NCBI GenBank assembly: GCA_039621445.1
Contig: CP154957.1
Span: 29,026,798-29,090,797, forward strand
Direction: 5' to 3'
Source: Euglena gracilis
Lineage: Eukaryota; Euglenida; Euglenophyceae; Euglenales
DNA: 64,000 nt
Each line of letters starts with the position of its first letter. Within the stretch, counting starts at the first letter, position 1. Below, piece after piece: positions 40,140 through 49,648 of the stretch. The translations under genes were made by a program, and so were the position numbers. The notes beneath the pieces were generated by a model, which saw only the letters and a program-made list of their open reading frames with translations, was not told where the DNA came from and searched no databases.

Positions 40140-40492
40140 AAAAATGGTCACTCGGGAAGTGAAAGTAGGATCAGGTAGGATGAAGTTAGGATTAGCGTGA
40201 ATCGCGTGTCTTTTATTCGTGATGTTTTTTTCGGGGTGAAAAAAACGGAAAAAGACGTTTTAGACGGTGTCGAATTGTCGGAATGGTCTTTTATTCGAAA
40301 AAAAGACTTTAGCACCACACTGGCCATGATGCAGACGGCACTTCATTGGCGGCCGCATGCACTATCGCCACGTGGTTGACCATCAACCGCTTCGCATTCC
40401 AGCCTTGGAAATTCCGTCGCAATGACTTTGTGCATGGGGCAAAGGGGCGATGGAAGACACCCCTATCCGCATCAGAATCTGAGGAGTCCGGA
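40140..40492. repeat. direct repeat flanking the compound element, right copy
   Basis: The fuller copy of 36,606-36,899. Its extra 61 bp encode, on the minus strand, part of a zinc-finger-like segment (NAKRLMVNHVAIVH), so the copy here is probably the ancestral one. Confidence 0.9.
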
Positions 40493-40674
40493 TCTCGCTC
40501 TGCACGCCGTTTCCGAGTTTCCCTGGTATCTGCCACCACCGGCCTTGGTGTTTGTTGTTGTTGTTGCGCTGTTGACGACGAGGCAAAAGGGACAGCCAAG
40601 TTCAACATGTCGTCGTTTTGGTGTGCCACCAGGAACACTGCTCCGGCATCCTGGGGAACGTTCGGTTCTGGCAT
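40312..40674 (-). pseudogene. retroelement N-terminal fragment with partial zinc finger
   Basis: The minus strand reads MPEPNVPQDAGAVFLVAHQN, a Gln-rich linker, RETRKRRAERDPDSSDSDAD, then FAPCTKSLRRNFQGWNAKRL and MVNHVAIVHAAANEVP. The C...H.....H spacing resembles the N-terminal CCHH finger of R2-like LINEs, with one Cys missing. Upstream on the same strand, across a ~460-bp insertion, lies the 2A-like segment (41,150-41,336), and GPEPIAG there joins naturally to MPEPNVPQ here. I infer the 5' end of a LINE related to those at 17-22 kb. Confidence 0.5.
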
Positions 40675-40679
40675 AGCTG

Positions 40680-41148
40680 GCGTTTTTTTTATTATTTAAA
40701 AAAAACGTTTTTTTGTATTTTATTAAAAAACGGGCAAAAAAAACGGCAAAAAAAACAAAGGGGAAAATGATGGTCCAAATTTTGCCTTTGATCGCAAGGG
40801 TGAACCAATCTTAGCTCAACTTGAAAACCAATACTTTTAGTTGTCTTCAACAAGAATGGTCAAAATAGGGCATTTTTCTGCCATTTTGGCTTGAAACCAT
40901 TCCAAACTAGGTCCTTTTTTGACAGAGCAGGGGAACGAAAGGCAAAAACATGTGCTTTTTTAAAAAAAACGTGTTTTTTTTTACTTCGTTTTAAACGAAG
41001 TGCCAGCTATGGCTGAAACATCCCAAATTTGGTGTCTTTCTCTGACCGAGGATGGGCAAAAAAAGCCTTGGACCCTCAATGGCGTTTTTTTTGTTTTTTT
41101 TAAAAAACGTGTTTTTTTTTTACTTCGTTTTAAACGAAGTGCCAGCTA
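40680..41148. repeat. A/T-rich insertion with a tandem copy
   Basis: Two copies of CTTCGTTTTAAACGAAGTGC, then CAGCTATGG, at 40,984 and 41,122 with long T and A runs. CGTTTAAACG-type palindromes sit next to the GCCAGCTAT word that also flanks the left edge (inverted). It separates the two coding pieces of the retroelement fragment. Confidence 0.55.
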
Positions 41149-41149
41149 T

Positions 41150-41336
41150 GGGTTCTGGACCTGGGTTTGGTTCAATGTCACCATCTGCACAAAGATCACG
41201 CGACCATGAACTGCACGGGATGCGGGGATTGGATTGCTTCCCGTGGCCGAGACATGATTGTGGCCGAAGAAGATGTGGGAGGGATGGAATAGGGGCTGAT
41301 GGTGAAGCCGACTGTGGGCTGGTGCCAGGGAGGCAA
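41150..41336 (-). pseudogene. retroelement fragment with 2A-like motif
   Basis: The minus strand reads LPGTSPQSASPSAPIPSLPH, CLGHGKQSNPRIPCSSWSRD and LCADGDIEPNPGPEPIAG. GDIEPNPGP (41,156-41,182) fits the D-[VI]-E-x-N-P-G-P consensus of ribosome-skipping 2A peptides, known from the 5' ends of several non-LTR retrotransposons. In those elements it releases an N-terminal peptide during translation. The upstream side is cut by MITE copy B. Confidence 0.7.
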
Positions 41337-42233
41337 ATATGGCACAAAGTGGGGCCCCCATACCTCGGGTATGGGGGGGGTATGGGGGGGGGGGTATGGG
41401 GGGGTATGGGGGGTATGGGGGGGTATGGGGGGGTATGGGGGGGTATGGGGGGTATGGGGGGGGTATGGGGGGGGTATGGGGGGGGTATGGGGGGTGTATG
41501 GGGGGGGTATGGGGGGGGGTATGGGGGTATGTGGGGGGTATGGGGGAAGGGTTTGGAGATGTTGTTGATGAGGTTTATGGCCCCTGGAACACTTGCATAC
41601 GTCGTGGGATTTGACCACAAAGCGCGATTTGGCCACAAAAACAGATCGGTAGACAAGGATGAGGTTATTTTTTTGCCGTGTGGGGTCCGGGGGGGGGCGG
41701 GAGCCCCCCCCCCGGGCACTCGAACAGTTGCATACGTCCCGCGATTTGACCGCAAAGCGCGATTTGGCCACAAAAACAGATCGGTAGACAAGGATGAGGT
41801 TATTTTTTTTGCCGGGGGGGGTCCGGGGGGGGGCGGGAGCCCCCCCCCGGGCACTCGACCAGTTGCATACCTCCCGCGATTTGACCACAAAGCGCTATTT
41901 GGCCACAAAAACAGATCGGTAGTCAAGGATGAGGTTATTTTTTTGCCGGGGGGGGTCCGGGGGGGGCGGGAGCCCCCCCGGGGCACTCGAACAGTTGCAT
42001 ACGTCCCGCGATTTGACCACAAAAGGGTCCAGGAGGCCAAAAAAAACGCTTCCGGGGAAGAAAAATTTGGGGTATGGGGGGGGAGTGGGGGGGGGATGGG
42101 GGGGGGTATGGGGGGGGGTATGGGGGGGGGTAGGGGGGGGGGAGGGGGGGGTTTCGGGGGGGGGAAGGGGGGGGTTATGGGGGGGGTATGGGGTATGGGT
42201 GGGGTATGGGGGCCCCACTTTGTGCCATGACTC
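41337..42233. mobile_element. TGGCACAAAG MITE, copy B (TATGGGGGG type)
   Basis: Ends ATATGGCACAAAGTGGGGCC and, reversed, GAGTCATGGCACAAAGTGGG. Terminal arrays of TATGGGGGG (41,368-41,550 and 42,070-42,215) enclose ~134-bp tandem units starting near 41,595, 41,730, 41,864 and 41,997, each with CACAAAAACAGATCGGTAG, GGATGAGGTTATTTTTTTGC and a G-run/C-run hairpin. Long Gly- and Pro-rich ORFs on both strands are artefacts. Confidence 0.9.
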
Positions 42234-42287
42234 CACGGAGGGGACGGTGTGAGGAGGGAGCACTGACATGGCGGGTGCACGGGGCAG

Positions 42288-42870
42288 GAAGGGGGAATGG
42301 CCGGCAGTGGGGACTTCGGCATCACCATAGGGAGGGACAGCCCGCCCGGGCTCACCGAGGAGAGATCCTTGGCGGCGTCCCCCTCGGATCACAGCCCAGC
42401 GCAAACGCCGCTAACGTGTGGGCCAGCCTGCTGTTGCTTTGGGGGTGTCGGAGGGGTGGAGCTGCCCTCGGGGGGAGGAGCAAGGAGACTCGCCCAGGCT
42501 CGCTTGTTTCGAGAGCCTTGGCGGCATCACCCCCAGGTCATTGCCTTTGCTGCTCATAGGTTGGGCGCGTCTCGGGGTCGGGGTCGGAAGGGGGAATGGC
42601 CAACGGTGGGGACTACTGCGGCAGCACCATAGGGAGGGACAGGCCCGCCCGGGCTCACCAAGGGAGAGATCCTTGGCGGCGTCTCCCTCGGATCACAGCC
42701 CAGCGCAAACGCCGCTAACGTGTGGGCCAGCCTGCTGGTGCCTTGGGAGTGTCGAGTGGTGGAGCTGAACTCGGGGGGAGGAGCAGGGAGACTCTCCCAG
42801 GATCTCTGGGGGCGGGAGCCTTGGCGGCATCACCCACAGGTCATTGCCTTTGGTGCTCACGGGTGTGAAG
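42288..42870 (+). repeat. two tandem ~301-bp repeats
   Basis: Copies start AAGGGGGAATGGCC at 42,288 and 42,589 and share GAGAGATCCTTGGCGGCGTC and CGCTAACGTGTGGGCCAGCC. Both are slightly diverged. From 42,880 to 43,420 the minus strand carries a possible fragment INAVLVPQLRCHTAYQSKPP that I cannot assign. Confidence 0.85.
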
Positions 42871-43559
42871 GGCACCGCGGAAGGGAACGCGCACGTATGC
42901 GCGCCTTTGCTTGCGTCGTTGCTGTGCCTTGAAGGACGTGCGCGGAGCAGTTGCCAACGTGGGGATGTCACCTTCTTGTTCAGGGTTTACAACCAAATAA
43001 CCCAATTTGGGCTGAAAGTATTGAATGAGCGAAACCTTTGAAGCTATTGGGGATGAAATCTTCACCCTTGCATTCGATTTTTTTGGTTGGGCTGCCAGAG
43101 GTGACGAGGTCCATATCCTTGCTTGGACCATTTCTCAGCGTCAGAAGTTCTGTGGGTACCAAGTGAAAGGTTTTGGGGCGGTTTCGATTGATATGCTGTA
43201 TGGCACCTGAGCTGTGGCACAAGAACTGCGTTTATAAACGCAGTTCTTGCGCCTGAGTCTGTTTTTATGGGACAGATCCTGGAACAAAGCCTGACCATAA
43301 CCGCATCCTTATCTTTATCCCTGACAACCGCATACCCTCACCCTCCCCCCAGACCCGCAATTAGCCAATTAGGTGACAATTGTGGGGGGGGGGGGTTACC
43401 CCGGCCATGAGGGCGGGGTAGGCTGCCCCCCCCCCTAATTGCCTAACCATCCAACAGCCAATTGGGGGGGGGGGCAATTGGAGGGGGGGGTGAGGGCACC
43501 GATCCCTGACCCTAATCCCACTGTATCTCTATCACAAACCCTGGCCCCGAGCAAGAAAT

Positions 43560-43680
43560 CGTTGATGGACTTTTTGGTGGTCGCTAGCGACCATGGTCGC
43601 CAGCAAATGGTCGCTAGCGACCATTGGTGGTCAGGCCAACTAGTCTGCCAGCGACCACCAATAATGAGTGCACCCCCCCA
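43560..43680. repeat. GGTCGCTAGCGACC palindrome cluster, copy 1
   Basis: TTTTTGGTGGTCGCTAGCGA, several GGTCGCTAGCGACC or GGTCGCCAGC units, closing with AGCGACCACCA. The same plan recurs at 54,427-54,515, 57,430-57,530 and 60,480-60,572. Upstream, 43,370-43,500 is a CAATTGGGGGGGG word array. Confidence 0.8.
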
Positions 43681-43707
43681 TGTAAAACAGTTTCTTACAC
43701 ACAAATT

Positions 43708-44400
43708 GTGGCTGAGCCCAGATTTCAGCCTGAAAACGTGTTCAGCAGGGGGCCCCCCGATCCCCGTTCCCCGGAGCGCGAACGCGCGCGGAAGGCAGTG
43801 TCAACCGTGGTTCTGCCTCCAGCTGACGTCTTGCAGCCTGAAGAGTTGGACCAGTTGCTGGGTGAACTGGTGCAACCCTTATGAGGTGCAACGAGCGAAC
43901 ATACTAGTGGTGGGCTTCACCACTGGCCTCCGCAGCGAGGTCCTGAGTCGGCTGGAGATTGGTTCCTTCACAGAGGGGGTCACAATGAATGGCAGAAAAA
44001 TGTTGACTGCAACAACCATGAAGAATCACCCAGCTGCTTTTGATCGGGTGGATGTGCCTCTGCTGCGGCAGGTGATCGTTGAGGGCTCCGATCCCCTGTC
44101 ATGTCCGGTTGCAGCAATCCTCCGACAAAAGCAACTGGTGGAGAAAGCTCCGCCCGGGAAAGATGGAAACTGGTTATTTCGCTCCGCGAAATACACCATC
44201 AACACTTTGACCTACCCTGCAGACCTCCCCGGAGACCTACCGGGGAGTTGTGTGTTGGGTATTAAAGAAAGTTCATCGGAGGCTGACATTCAAAGATGTG
44301 GCCAGGAGCCGCCATGACAAGGCTGGCCAACGCGCCAGACTTGTCTTTGGATGATGTCGCGAAGTATTTCTACATCGCAACAACATCCAAATTTACCACC
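43708..44400 (+). pseudogene. tyrosine recombinase-like catalytic domain
   Basis: Frame 1 gives PENVFSRGPPDPRSPERERA, RKAVSTVVLPPADVLQPEEL and DQLLGELVQP. At about 43,880 it shifts to frame 2: YEVQRANILVVGFTTGLRSE, VLSRLEIGSF, MLTATTMKNHPAAFDRVDVP and SCPVAAILRQKQLVEK. TTGLRSEVLSRL matches box I of phage-integrase-type recombinases, whose Arg is catalytic. Near 44,280 another frame reads TFKDVARSRHDKAGQ, a possible box II (R..H), followed in frame 1 by DLSLDDVAKYFYIATTSKFT. Such enzymes move Crypton and DIRS elements. The catalytic Tyr is not certain. At least two frameshifts. Confidence 0.6.
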
Positions 44401-45134
44401 AAATGTCACGCAGTACCCCTGTCAAAGCCACCGCCATACTCTCCTGGGGGACAAAGTCCGAACCAAAGGGTGAGGTTGCCGACAATCACGGTGGAGACCA
44501 AACACGAAGATAAACTGTTGCGGCCTCTCTCCTCTCGACCATGGGGCAAACGGCGGCACACAACATGTGTTATACGGTACCATGTTCCGTCCTCATCCCT
44601 GTTTACTCTCAGTCCTCCTTTGAAGGATGATGCGGATGAGCCAGTTTCAAACCCTGATCTGAAGAACGAGGTCGAATCAATCAGGTACTAAATATCAATT
44701 TTGTGTTCCTCCGCTCATCCACCACAGAATGATGACTGACAAGGAGTTCTTCGCACCGCATGTTCCCGACAGAGCCATTTTCCAGGTATCCACAAAAAAA
44801 AACCCTGAAATTTCATGTCCACTTTCACAGTGACTACATCATTGCCATCAACTGTGACGAAGACCATGTGGACCTCACCCAACTTCCGGTCGCCACAATG
44901 CCGTCTGTGACGCTGAAAACCGAGGAGGACGACAACGGTCCAGCTACGGGGAACGTTGCCCGGTGGTCAATTTGGGCAAAGTATTGCCCCCCCGCCTAGT
45001 GAGGAACACTCTGTCGAAAATCAGGACCTCACCGATGTCCCCTCTGTCTTTCCCACCGCCGAGCAACGTTCCGCTCCTGCGCCCAGCAGCTCCGTAGTGC
45101 CTCCCCCCCTGACCAACCACCTCTGCCTCGTGCT
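44296..45134 (+). pseudogene. recombinase gene, linker region with a probable intron
   Basis: Frame 1 runs CHAVPLSKPPPYSPGGQSPN, RPWGKRRHTTCVIRYHVPSS and NPDLKNEVESIR. A GT-AG interval (44,685-44,727) then joins in frame to MMTDKEFFAPHVPDRAIFQ. An A9 run near 44,795 causes a one-base shift into KKTLKFHVHFHSDYIIAINC, DEDHVDLTQLPVATMPSVTL, and further Pro/Ser linker (SVFPTAEQRSAPAPSSSVVP) leads to the PHD finger. All pieces are on one strand in order, so I treat 43,708-45,326 as one ancestral gene. Confidence 0.5.
44685..44727 (+). other. probable 43-nt GT-AG intron
   Basis: Begins GTACTAAATATC, ends CTCATCCACCACAG. Removing it fuses ESIR to MMTDKEFF without a stop, while retaining it gives TAA within three codons. 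A pyrimidine-rich stretch precedes the AG. It is very short for an intron; chance is possible. Confidence 0.4.
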
Positions 45135-45326
45135 GTGTCCCGATTGCCTATAAAACAGGAGAAATGTGGTTTTTGTGGTGTTGCCATTCCCACAAATCCA
45201 AATTGTGTGGAGCTGAGGAAAGTGGTGTGTGACACCTGCGGTTTGGCACACCATTTTCATTGCCAAGATTTGCAGCGGCCACCAAAGTATGGCTCTTTTT
45301 TGTGTAAAGCGTGTCGTCTTCCGTGA
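45135..45326 (+). pseudogene. PHD finger at the recombinase C-terminus
   Basis: Complete Cys4-His-Cys3 pattern: CGFC, then NCVELRKVVCDTCGLAHHFH-C, QDLQRPPKYGSFLCKAC, ending RLP-stop. It parallels the ends of the 12.6-13.1 kb gene (VCNDTYHFVCADLRRAPKRP) and 49.65-49.76 kb (LCDVCHLPWHFVCAGLVIPP). In each the finger is the last domain. The frame is intact over the finger. Confidence 0.8.
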
Positions 45327-45464
45327 CGTCTGCCACTCCTTGTCGTAGTGCTCCAAGGCAACTTCTGGCCGTTTCTTGTGTTGTGGAGTGCCCCCGACTC
45401 GCCTCACTACTTGAGGACCACCCCGGCCTCTCAACCATTTTCATGATAGTGATTTTTCCATCTT

Positions 45465-45570
45465 ACACGTGATTGCCACAGATGCTCTAATGGAAAACGT
45501 GTCATTGCCACAGATGCCCTAATGGAAAATGTGTCATTGTCACAGATGCCTTTATGGAAAGAATGTTCAT
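45465..45570. repeat. 32-bp tandem repeat, three copies
   Basis: Units of TTGCCACAGATGCCCTAATG then GAAAATGTGTCA, just downstream of the PHD gene. It could be subterminal repeat of the element. Confidence 0.85.
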
Positions 45571-45814
45571 GACCACGAATTTCAGGGCAGGCATTTGGCG
45601 GGCTGAACACGTTTTTAACCCCCCAAAATTCATTCAAATATGAAGGAAAATGATTTGAAACCCACCCAAATGCCTTCAAAAACCCCCATCCGGGGGTCAA
45701 TTTGCAATAAATTTTGGGTGTTCTTCTTTTTGCCTGTTCTGTGAAACCATGGCCAAAACCATCATCGGCAACCCCCCAGACCAGGCCGCATTTTAGCCGG
45801 GTGCCGACCCCACC

Positions 45815-46060
45815 CCGGGGGGGGGGGGGTGCCTGCCTGGGCAGGCACTCCAAGGTACTCCCGATCTGACCCTCCCGGCCACACTGCTAGGGCACACGGC
45901 CAAAAGCGCCGTAGCACAGGCCCGACGCCGAAGGCGCCGGGGAGCCAAAAATGGTCAATTTTCAAAGGAATGTGCCGGGCACAGGCCGAAATCCGACCCC
46001 CCCCCAGGGGGGGGGGTAGTGCCTGCCTGGGCAGGCACCCCAAGGCACTCCGGACCCCCC
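45815..46060. repeat. GCCTGCCTGGGCAGGC palindrome element
   Basis: GTGCCTGCCTGGGCAGGCAC at 45,829 and 46,020 surrounds a core with a CGCC-GAA-GGCG hairpin (45,926-45,936). C-run and G-run pairs stand at both edges. Confidence 0.7.
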
Positions 46061-46253
46061 CTATAAAAAACAGCCTGCCCTGACGACCAAAGCTCCCCCA
46101 AAGGCGACTTTTGGGAGGTTGTTACGGCGTATACCCGTGGCCATCTTTGCCTTGCACACACAAGGGGATTTTATGTCAAGAATTGTGTTTGGCCAAGAGC
46201 AAGGGGGAGCCCCTGCCCCCCCCTAAAACCTTGGCCCAAAACATTGTCCTTGG

Positions 46254-46400
46254 TCTAAACCGGCGTTTGAGACGCCGGGTTCACGACAGAACCGGCTTTC
46301 CCCCCCACTGGTTTCCGGACGCCGGTTCTGTCTGTGAGAAAGGGGTTAGGGACGCCGGTTCTGTCCAAAACCCAGCGTCCCTGAACGCCGGTCATTCCTA
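46254..46400. repeat. GACGCCGGTTCTGTC palindrome cluster
   Basis: Alternating ACGCCGGTTCTGTC and complementary AACCGGCGT words. The same family as 48,858-48,990. Confidence 0.7.
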
Positions 46401-46639
46401 AAAATGTCATCAAAAGTGCCCCAAAATGGCCTAATATGACCGTTTTAAGCACAATGAAATTTGCCATTTGGGGAGCACTGGGGTGGGTATCCAATTTTGG
46501 TGAAAATTGGTGCTGTTTTGGAATAAGAGTACCGTGCAGCGTGGAAAAATCTTATGACCACCGCTGGCCGTCTGTTGAAAAGAGCTTTTGATCGAGGGGT
46601 GATTTGGTACCCCAACGTTGCGCGCAGCCAGAGATGCGC

Positions 46640-47005
46640 TCGCGATCGTCGGATCGGCCGGCCCCGGTCGGAAAATCGCGGATGACCAAATTGCGGGTCG
46701 GGCCGACCATGGTCGGCCCGACCACCTGGTCGGCCCGACCATTGTGGGTCGGCCCGACCTGGTCGGTAGGAAACGCAATTATCCGCACTACCCCCCCCCC
46801 TTCTGGAGATTTAAGCCCCCCCCCCCCGAAAAAAAACTTTTGTCCAAATCACCCCAAAACCAGTCAAAACCCACTTAAATGGCTCCAGAACCCCCCAATC
46901 GGGGGTGAATATGCAAAAACTTGGGGGGAAAATGCCCATTTTGGGTCACTTTTGGGGAAAACGGGAAAATGCCCATTTTGGGCCAGTTTTGGGGAAAACA
47001 TTGTC
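46640..47005. repeat. long inverted repeat, left arm
   Basis: Pairs with 47,845-48,192: GATGACCAAATTGCGG, GGTCGGCCCGACC palindromes, GGAAACGCAATTATCCGCAC, AGTCAAAACCCACTTAAATG, GGAAAATGCCCATTTTGGG. Arms of about 350 bp surround 840 bp that hold a large hairpin and the telomere-like tract. Confidence 0.85.
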
Positions 47006-47267
47006 TTTGCAAAAACCTGCAAACTGGGGCAACCTGGCATGCATAAACGCATGGCCGTCCTTGCCGTGCTCAAGGGGATTTTTTTTTACTGCTTCTCCTC
47101 CCTACCAGTCGATTTAGGGCGCCGAAGGCACCCTGCAAAAGATCTTGCTGATGGCGTTTTCCTGTGCCCAAAAAGAATTTATGAGGTTATTTGAAGGAGC
47201 AGGGTTAGGGTTACGATTCTCATCCAAACAGCAGAACATTTCCCACTCAACGTTGTTAGATTGGTCT

Positions 47268-47419
47268 CTACAAGGTACCCAGCGAACCCAAAGAGCCATC
47301 CAACTAGGGTTAAAAACATGGGGGGACCCGAGCGAGGCGCCAAAGGCGCCGAGCAAGGGTACCCCCCATGTGTATTAACCCTAGTTGGACGGCTCTTTTG
47401 GGTAGCTGGTACCTTGTAG
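47268..47419. repeat. 152-nt near-perfect hairpin
   Basis: CTACAAGGTACCCAGC at the left pairs with GGTACCTTGTAG at the right, through AACTAGGGTTAA/TTAACCCTAGTT and ACATGGGGGG/CCCCCCATGT to an apex GGCGCC-AAA-GGCGCC (47,336-47,350). Confidence 0.9.
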
Positions 47420-47495
47420 CGGCCAAATTATCACGTTTCTGAACAGCCGGCTGTAGTCCTCAAAATTGAAATTTTTCCAAGCCAGTTAATCATGC

Positions 47496-47622
47496 AGTAG
47501 GGTTAGGGTCAGGGTTGGGGTTGGGGTTGGGGTTTGCGTTAGGGTTCAGATTAGGGTTTGGTACAGGGTCAGGGTTAGGGTTTTGGGTTAGGGTTGGGGT
47601 TAGGCTTTGGGTTAGACGACCA
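47496..47622 (+). repeat. degenerate telomere-like tract (TTAGGG)
   Basis: GTTAGGGTCAGGGTTGGGGT and similar: about 20 hexamers with T/G variation. A second tract lies at 59,826-59,890. Interstitial; no chromosome end is implied. Confidence 0.8.
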
Positions 47623-47639
47623 AAAGCATGCTCACAAAA

Positions 47640-47845
47640 CGGTCCGGTAACGAAGGGATTTTGTTATAGGGGGCGGGGGGGGGGTGCGGGGGGGGGCGCC
47701 CCCCCCCCCGCTGGACGACCAAGGGCGCCGAAGGCGCCCTCCGGCATTGGGTGTCTGGTTGCGCATGCTCACCAAACGGTCCGGCAGCGAAGGGATTTTG
47801 TTATTGGAGGCGGGGGGGGGTGGGGGGAGGGGGGGGGGGCGGTTG
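47640..47845 (+). repeat. GGATTTTGTTATTGGAGG hairpin element
   Basis: AAACGGTCCGGTAACGAAGG, GGATTTTGTTAT, G-run, GGCGCC, C-run, GGACGACCAAGG, hairpin GGGCGCC-GAA-GGCGCCC (47,723-47,739), then a partial second copy. Relatives at 56,905-57,260, 58,930-59,100 and 60,213-60,260. Confidence 0.75.
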
Positions 47846-48192
47846 GGATTGAACAAAAACCAAATCTGTGTGGGCATTTTCCCGTTTTTCCCAAAAGTGG
47901 GCCAAAATGGGCATTTTCCCCCGAAGTTTTTTGCATAACCCCCGATTGGGGGGTTCTGGAGCCATTTAAGTGGGTTTTGACTGGTTTTGGGGTGATTTGA
48001 ACAAAAGTTTTTTTCAGGGGGGGGCTTAAATCTCAAGAAGGAGGGGGGTAGTGCGGATAATTGCGTTTCCTACCGACCTGGTCGGCCCTACCCACACAGG
48101 TCGGTAAGCTATACGCAGTGGTCGGGCCGACCATAGGACCATAGATCCACAATTTGGTCATCCGCGATTTTCCGCACGGAGCCGGATCGGCC
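47845..48192. repeat. long inverted repeat, right arm
   Basis: Inverted partner of 46,640-47,005. The same family, without the inverted partner, occurs at 60,038-60,210 and 60,788-60,955. Confidence 0.85.
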
Positions 48193-48309
48193 AGAATCAT
48201 AGTCGAAATTTGTGTTTAATTTTTGGTCCTGTTTAGTTCAAGAAGCAAAATGAACCATACAGAAACGATTTTTGCTTTTCAAATCTACGACCTGAGGGGT
48301 CCAGGGGGT

Positions 48310-48495
48310 GTGAAATACCATGCCCCCCCCATATTGTACCCCCCCCCCTGGGAGCCATTTTCTGGGGGGGGAGGTACATTATGGGGGGGGGTACAATATG
48401 GGGGGGGCAAGGTCGTGGTCCATGGTGGGGGGGGGTACCCCATGGGGGGTAAATTATGGGGGGGGGGTACAATATGGGGGGGGGGGCATGGTAAG
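48310..48495. repeat. CATATTGTACCCCC word array
   Basis: CCCCATATTGTACCCCC on the left and GTACAATATGGGGGG and TAAATTATGGGGGG on the right form an inverted pair around a core of ~50 bp. Similar to 23,440-23,610. Confidence 0.75.
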
Positions 48496-48606
48496 GATTT
48501 CCCAGGGACAGGAAACAGGAGTACCAGGCAGCGTGGCTGAAACCGTGTTTGGGCCGATTTCGAGACTTTAAAAGTCTTAAATCTTCGCCCAAAACACGGT
48601 TTCAAA

Positions 48607-48723
48607 CAAGAACAGTGTTTTGGGCCAAGGTTTTAGGGGGGCCCAGGGGCGACCGCGGCGCCTTTGGCGCCGCGGTCCCCGCCCCTGGGCTCCCCCTAAC
48701 TCTTGGCCCAAACACAGTTCTTG
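48607..48723. repeat. 117-nt hairpin
   Basis: CAAGAACAGTG and GTTTTGGGCCAAGG pair with CTTGGCCCAAACAC and AGTTCTTG; apex GGCGCC-TTT-GGCGCC at 48,657-48,671. A few mismatches and bulges. Confidence 0.85.
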
Positions 48724-48857
48724 ACACAGAATGTGGTGTTAATCACTGGTCGTCTGATGATCAATTGAGGGGTGGATTTGTATCTGAACGATTGAGAATT
48801 TGGCGTATTTGAAAGATTAGTGGTCGGAGATTGGTCCTGGGATTGTCTTTTGACCGA

Positions 48858-48995
48858 AGGTTGGGAACGCCGGTTCTGTCGTGAACCCGGCGTCTCTAAA
48901 ACGCCGCTTTAAACAAGGGGGGGGACGCCGGTTCTGTCCTGAACCCGGCGTCCGGAATGCTGGGTTCACGACAGAACTGGCGTCCCCCCCCTTTT
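48858..48995. repeat. GACGCCGGTTCTGTC palindrome cluster, copy 2
   Basis: Inverted units such as GACGCCGGTTCTGTC and GTGAACCCGGCGTC around a G-run. Confidence 0.7.
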
Positions 48996-48998
48996 CTA

Positions 48999-49245
<247 letters not shown>

Positions 49246-49273
49246 AAATCTTGGGCATACCCCGTATTCAGGC

Positions 49274-49320
49274 CGTATAACGGGTCAAGGGCGCCGCAGG
49301 CGCCCTTGACCCGTTATACG
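49274..49320. repeat. perfect 22-bp hairpin with GCA loop
   Basis: Left arm 49,274-49,295, loop GCA, right arm 49,299-49,320. The apex is again GGCGCC on both sides. Confidence 0.98.
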
Positions 49321-49339
49321 CCCTGAAACCGTGTATGGG

Positions 49340-49445
49340 GGCTCTGGTTTCACGCCCGAACCGGCGTCCAGGACGCCGGTTCGGGCGGGAAATTTCCTGC
49401 CCGAACCGGCGTCCAGGACGCCGGTTCGGGCAGGAAACCGGTGTT
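49340..49445. repeat. CCGAACCGGCGTCC palindromes
   Basis: Two tandem palindromes pairing CCCGAACCGGCGTCC with GGACGCCGGTTCGGG. Same family as 49,845-49,975 and 50,236-50,320. Confidence 0.85.
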
Positions 49446-49648
49446 TGGGACTGAATTAACTGGGCAACGGAACCAAAACTTAAAGCGCAGTGAAAATCGC
49501 TGTGAGTTGCGAATCTGAGTTGCGAGGGAAACGGCAACAACAGTTTAACAGGGATATCGGAGAGGATTGCTAGGCAAACAGCACAGTACCACAGCCGCAA
49601 CGATAAACGAGGGCAAACGTTATGCCGACAAGGACACGGAACGGTCAC

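Noticed and set aside
41052-42355. ORFs of 392 and 411 codons, Gly- and Pro-rich
   Set aside because: They follow the TATGGGGGG arrays and 134-bp units of MITE copy B. Only the short 2A-containing part of the reverse ORF is kept.
47496-47622. A chromosome end
   Set aside because: The TTAGGG-like tract is degenerate and has complex sequence on both sides.
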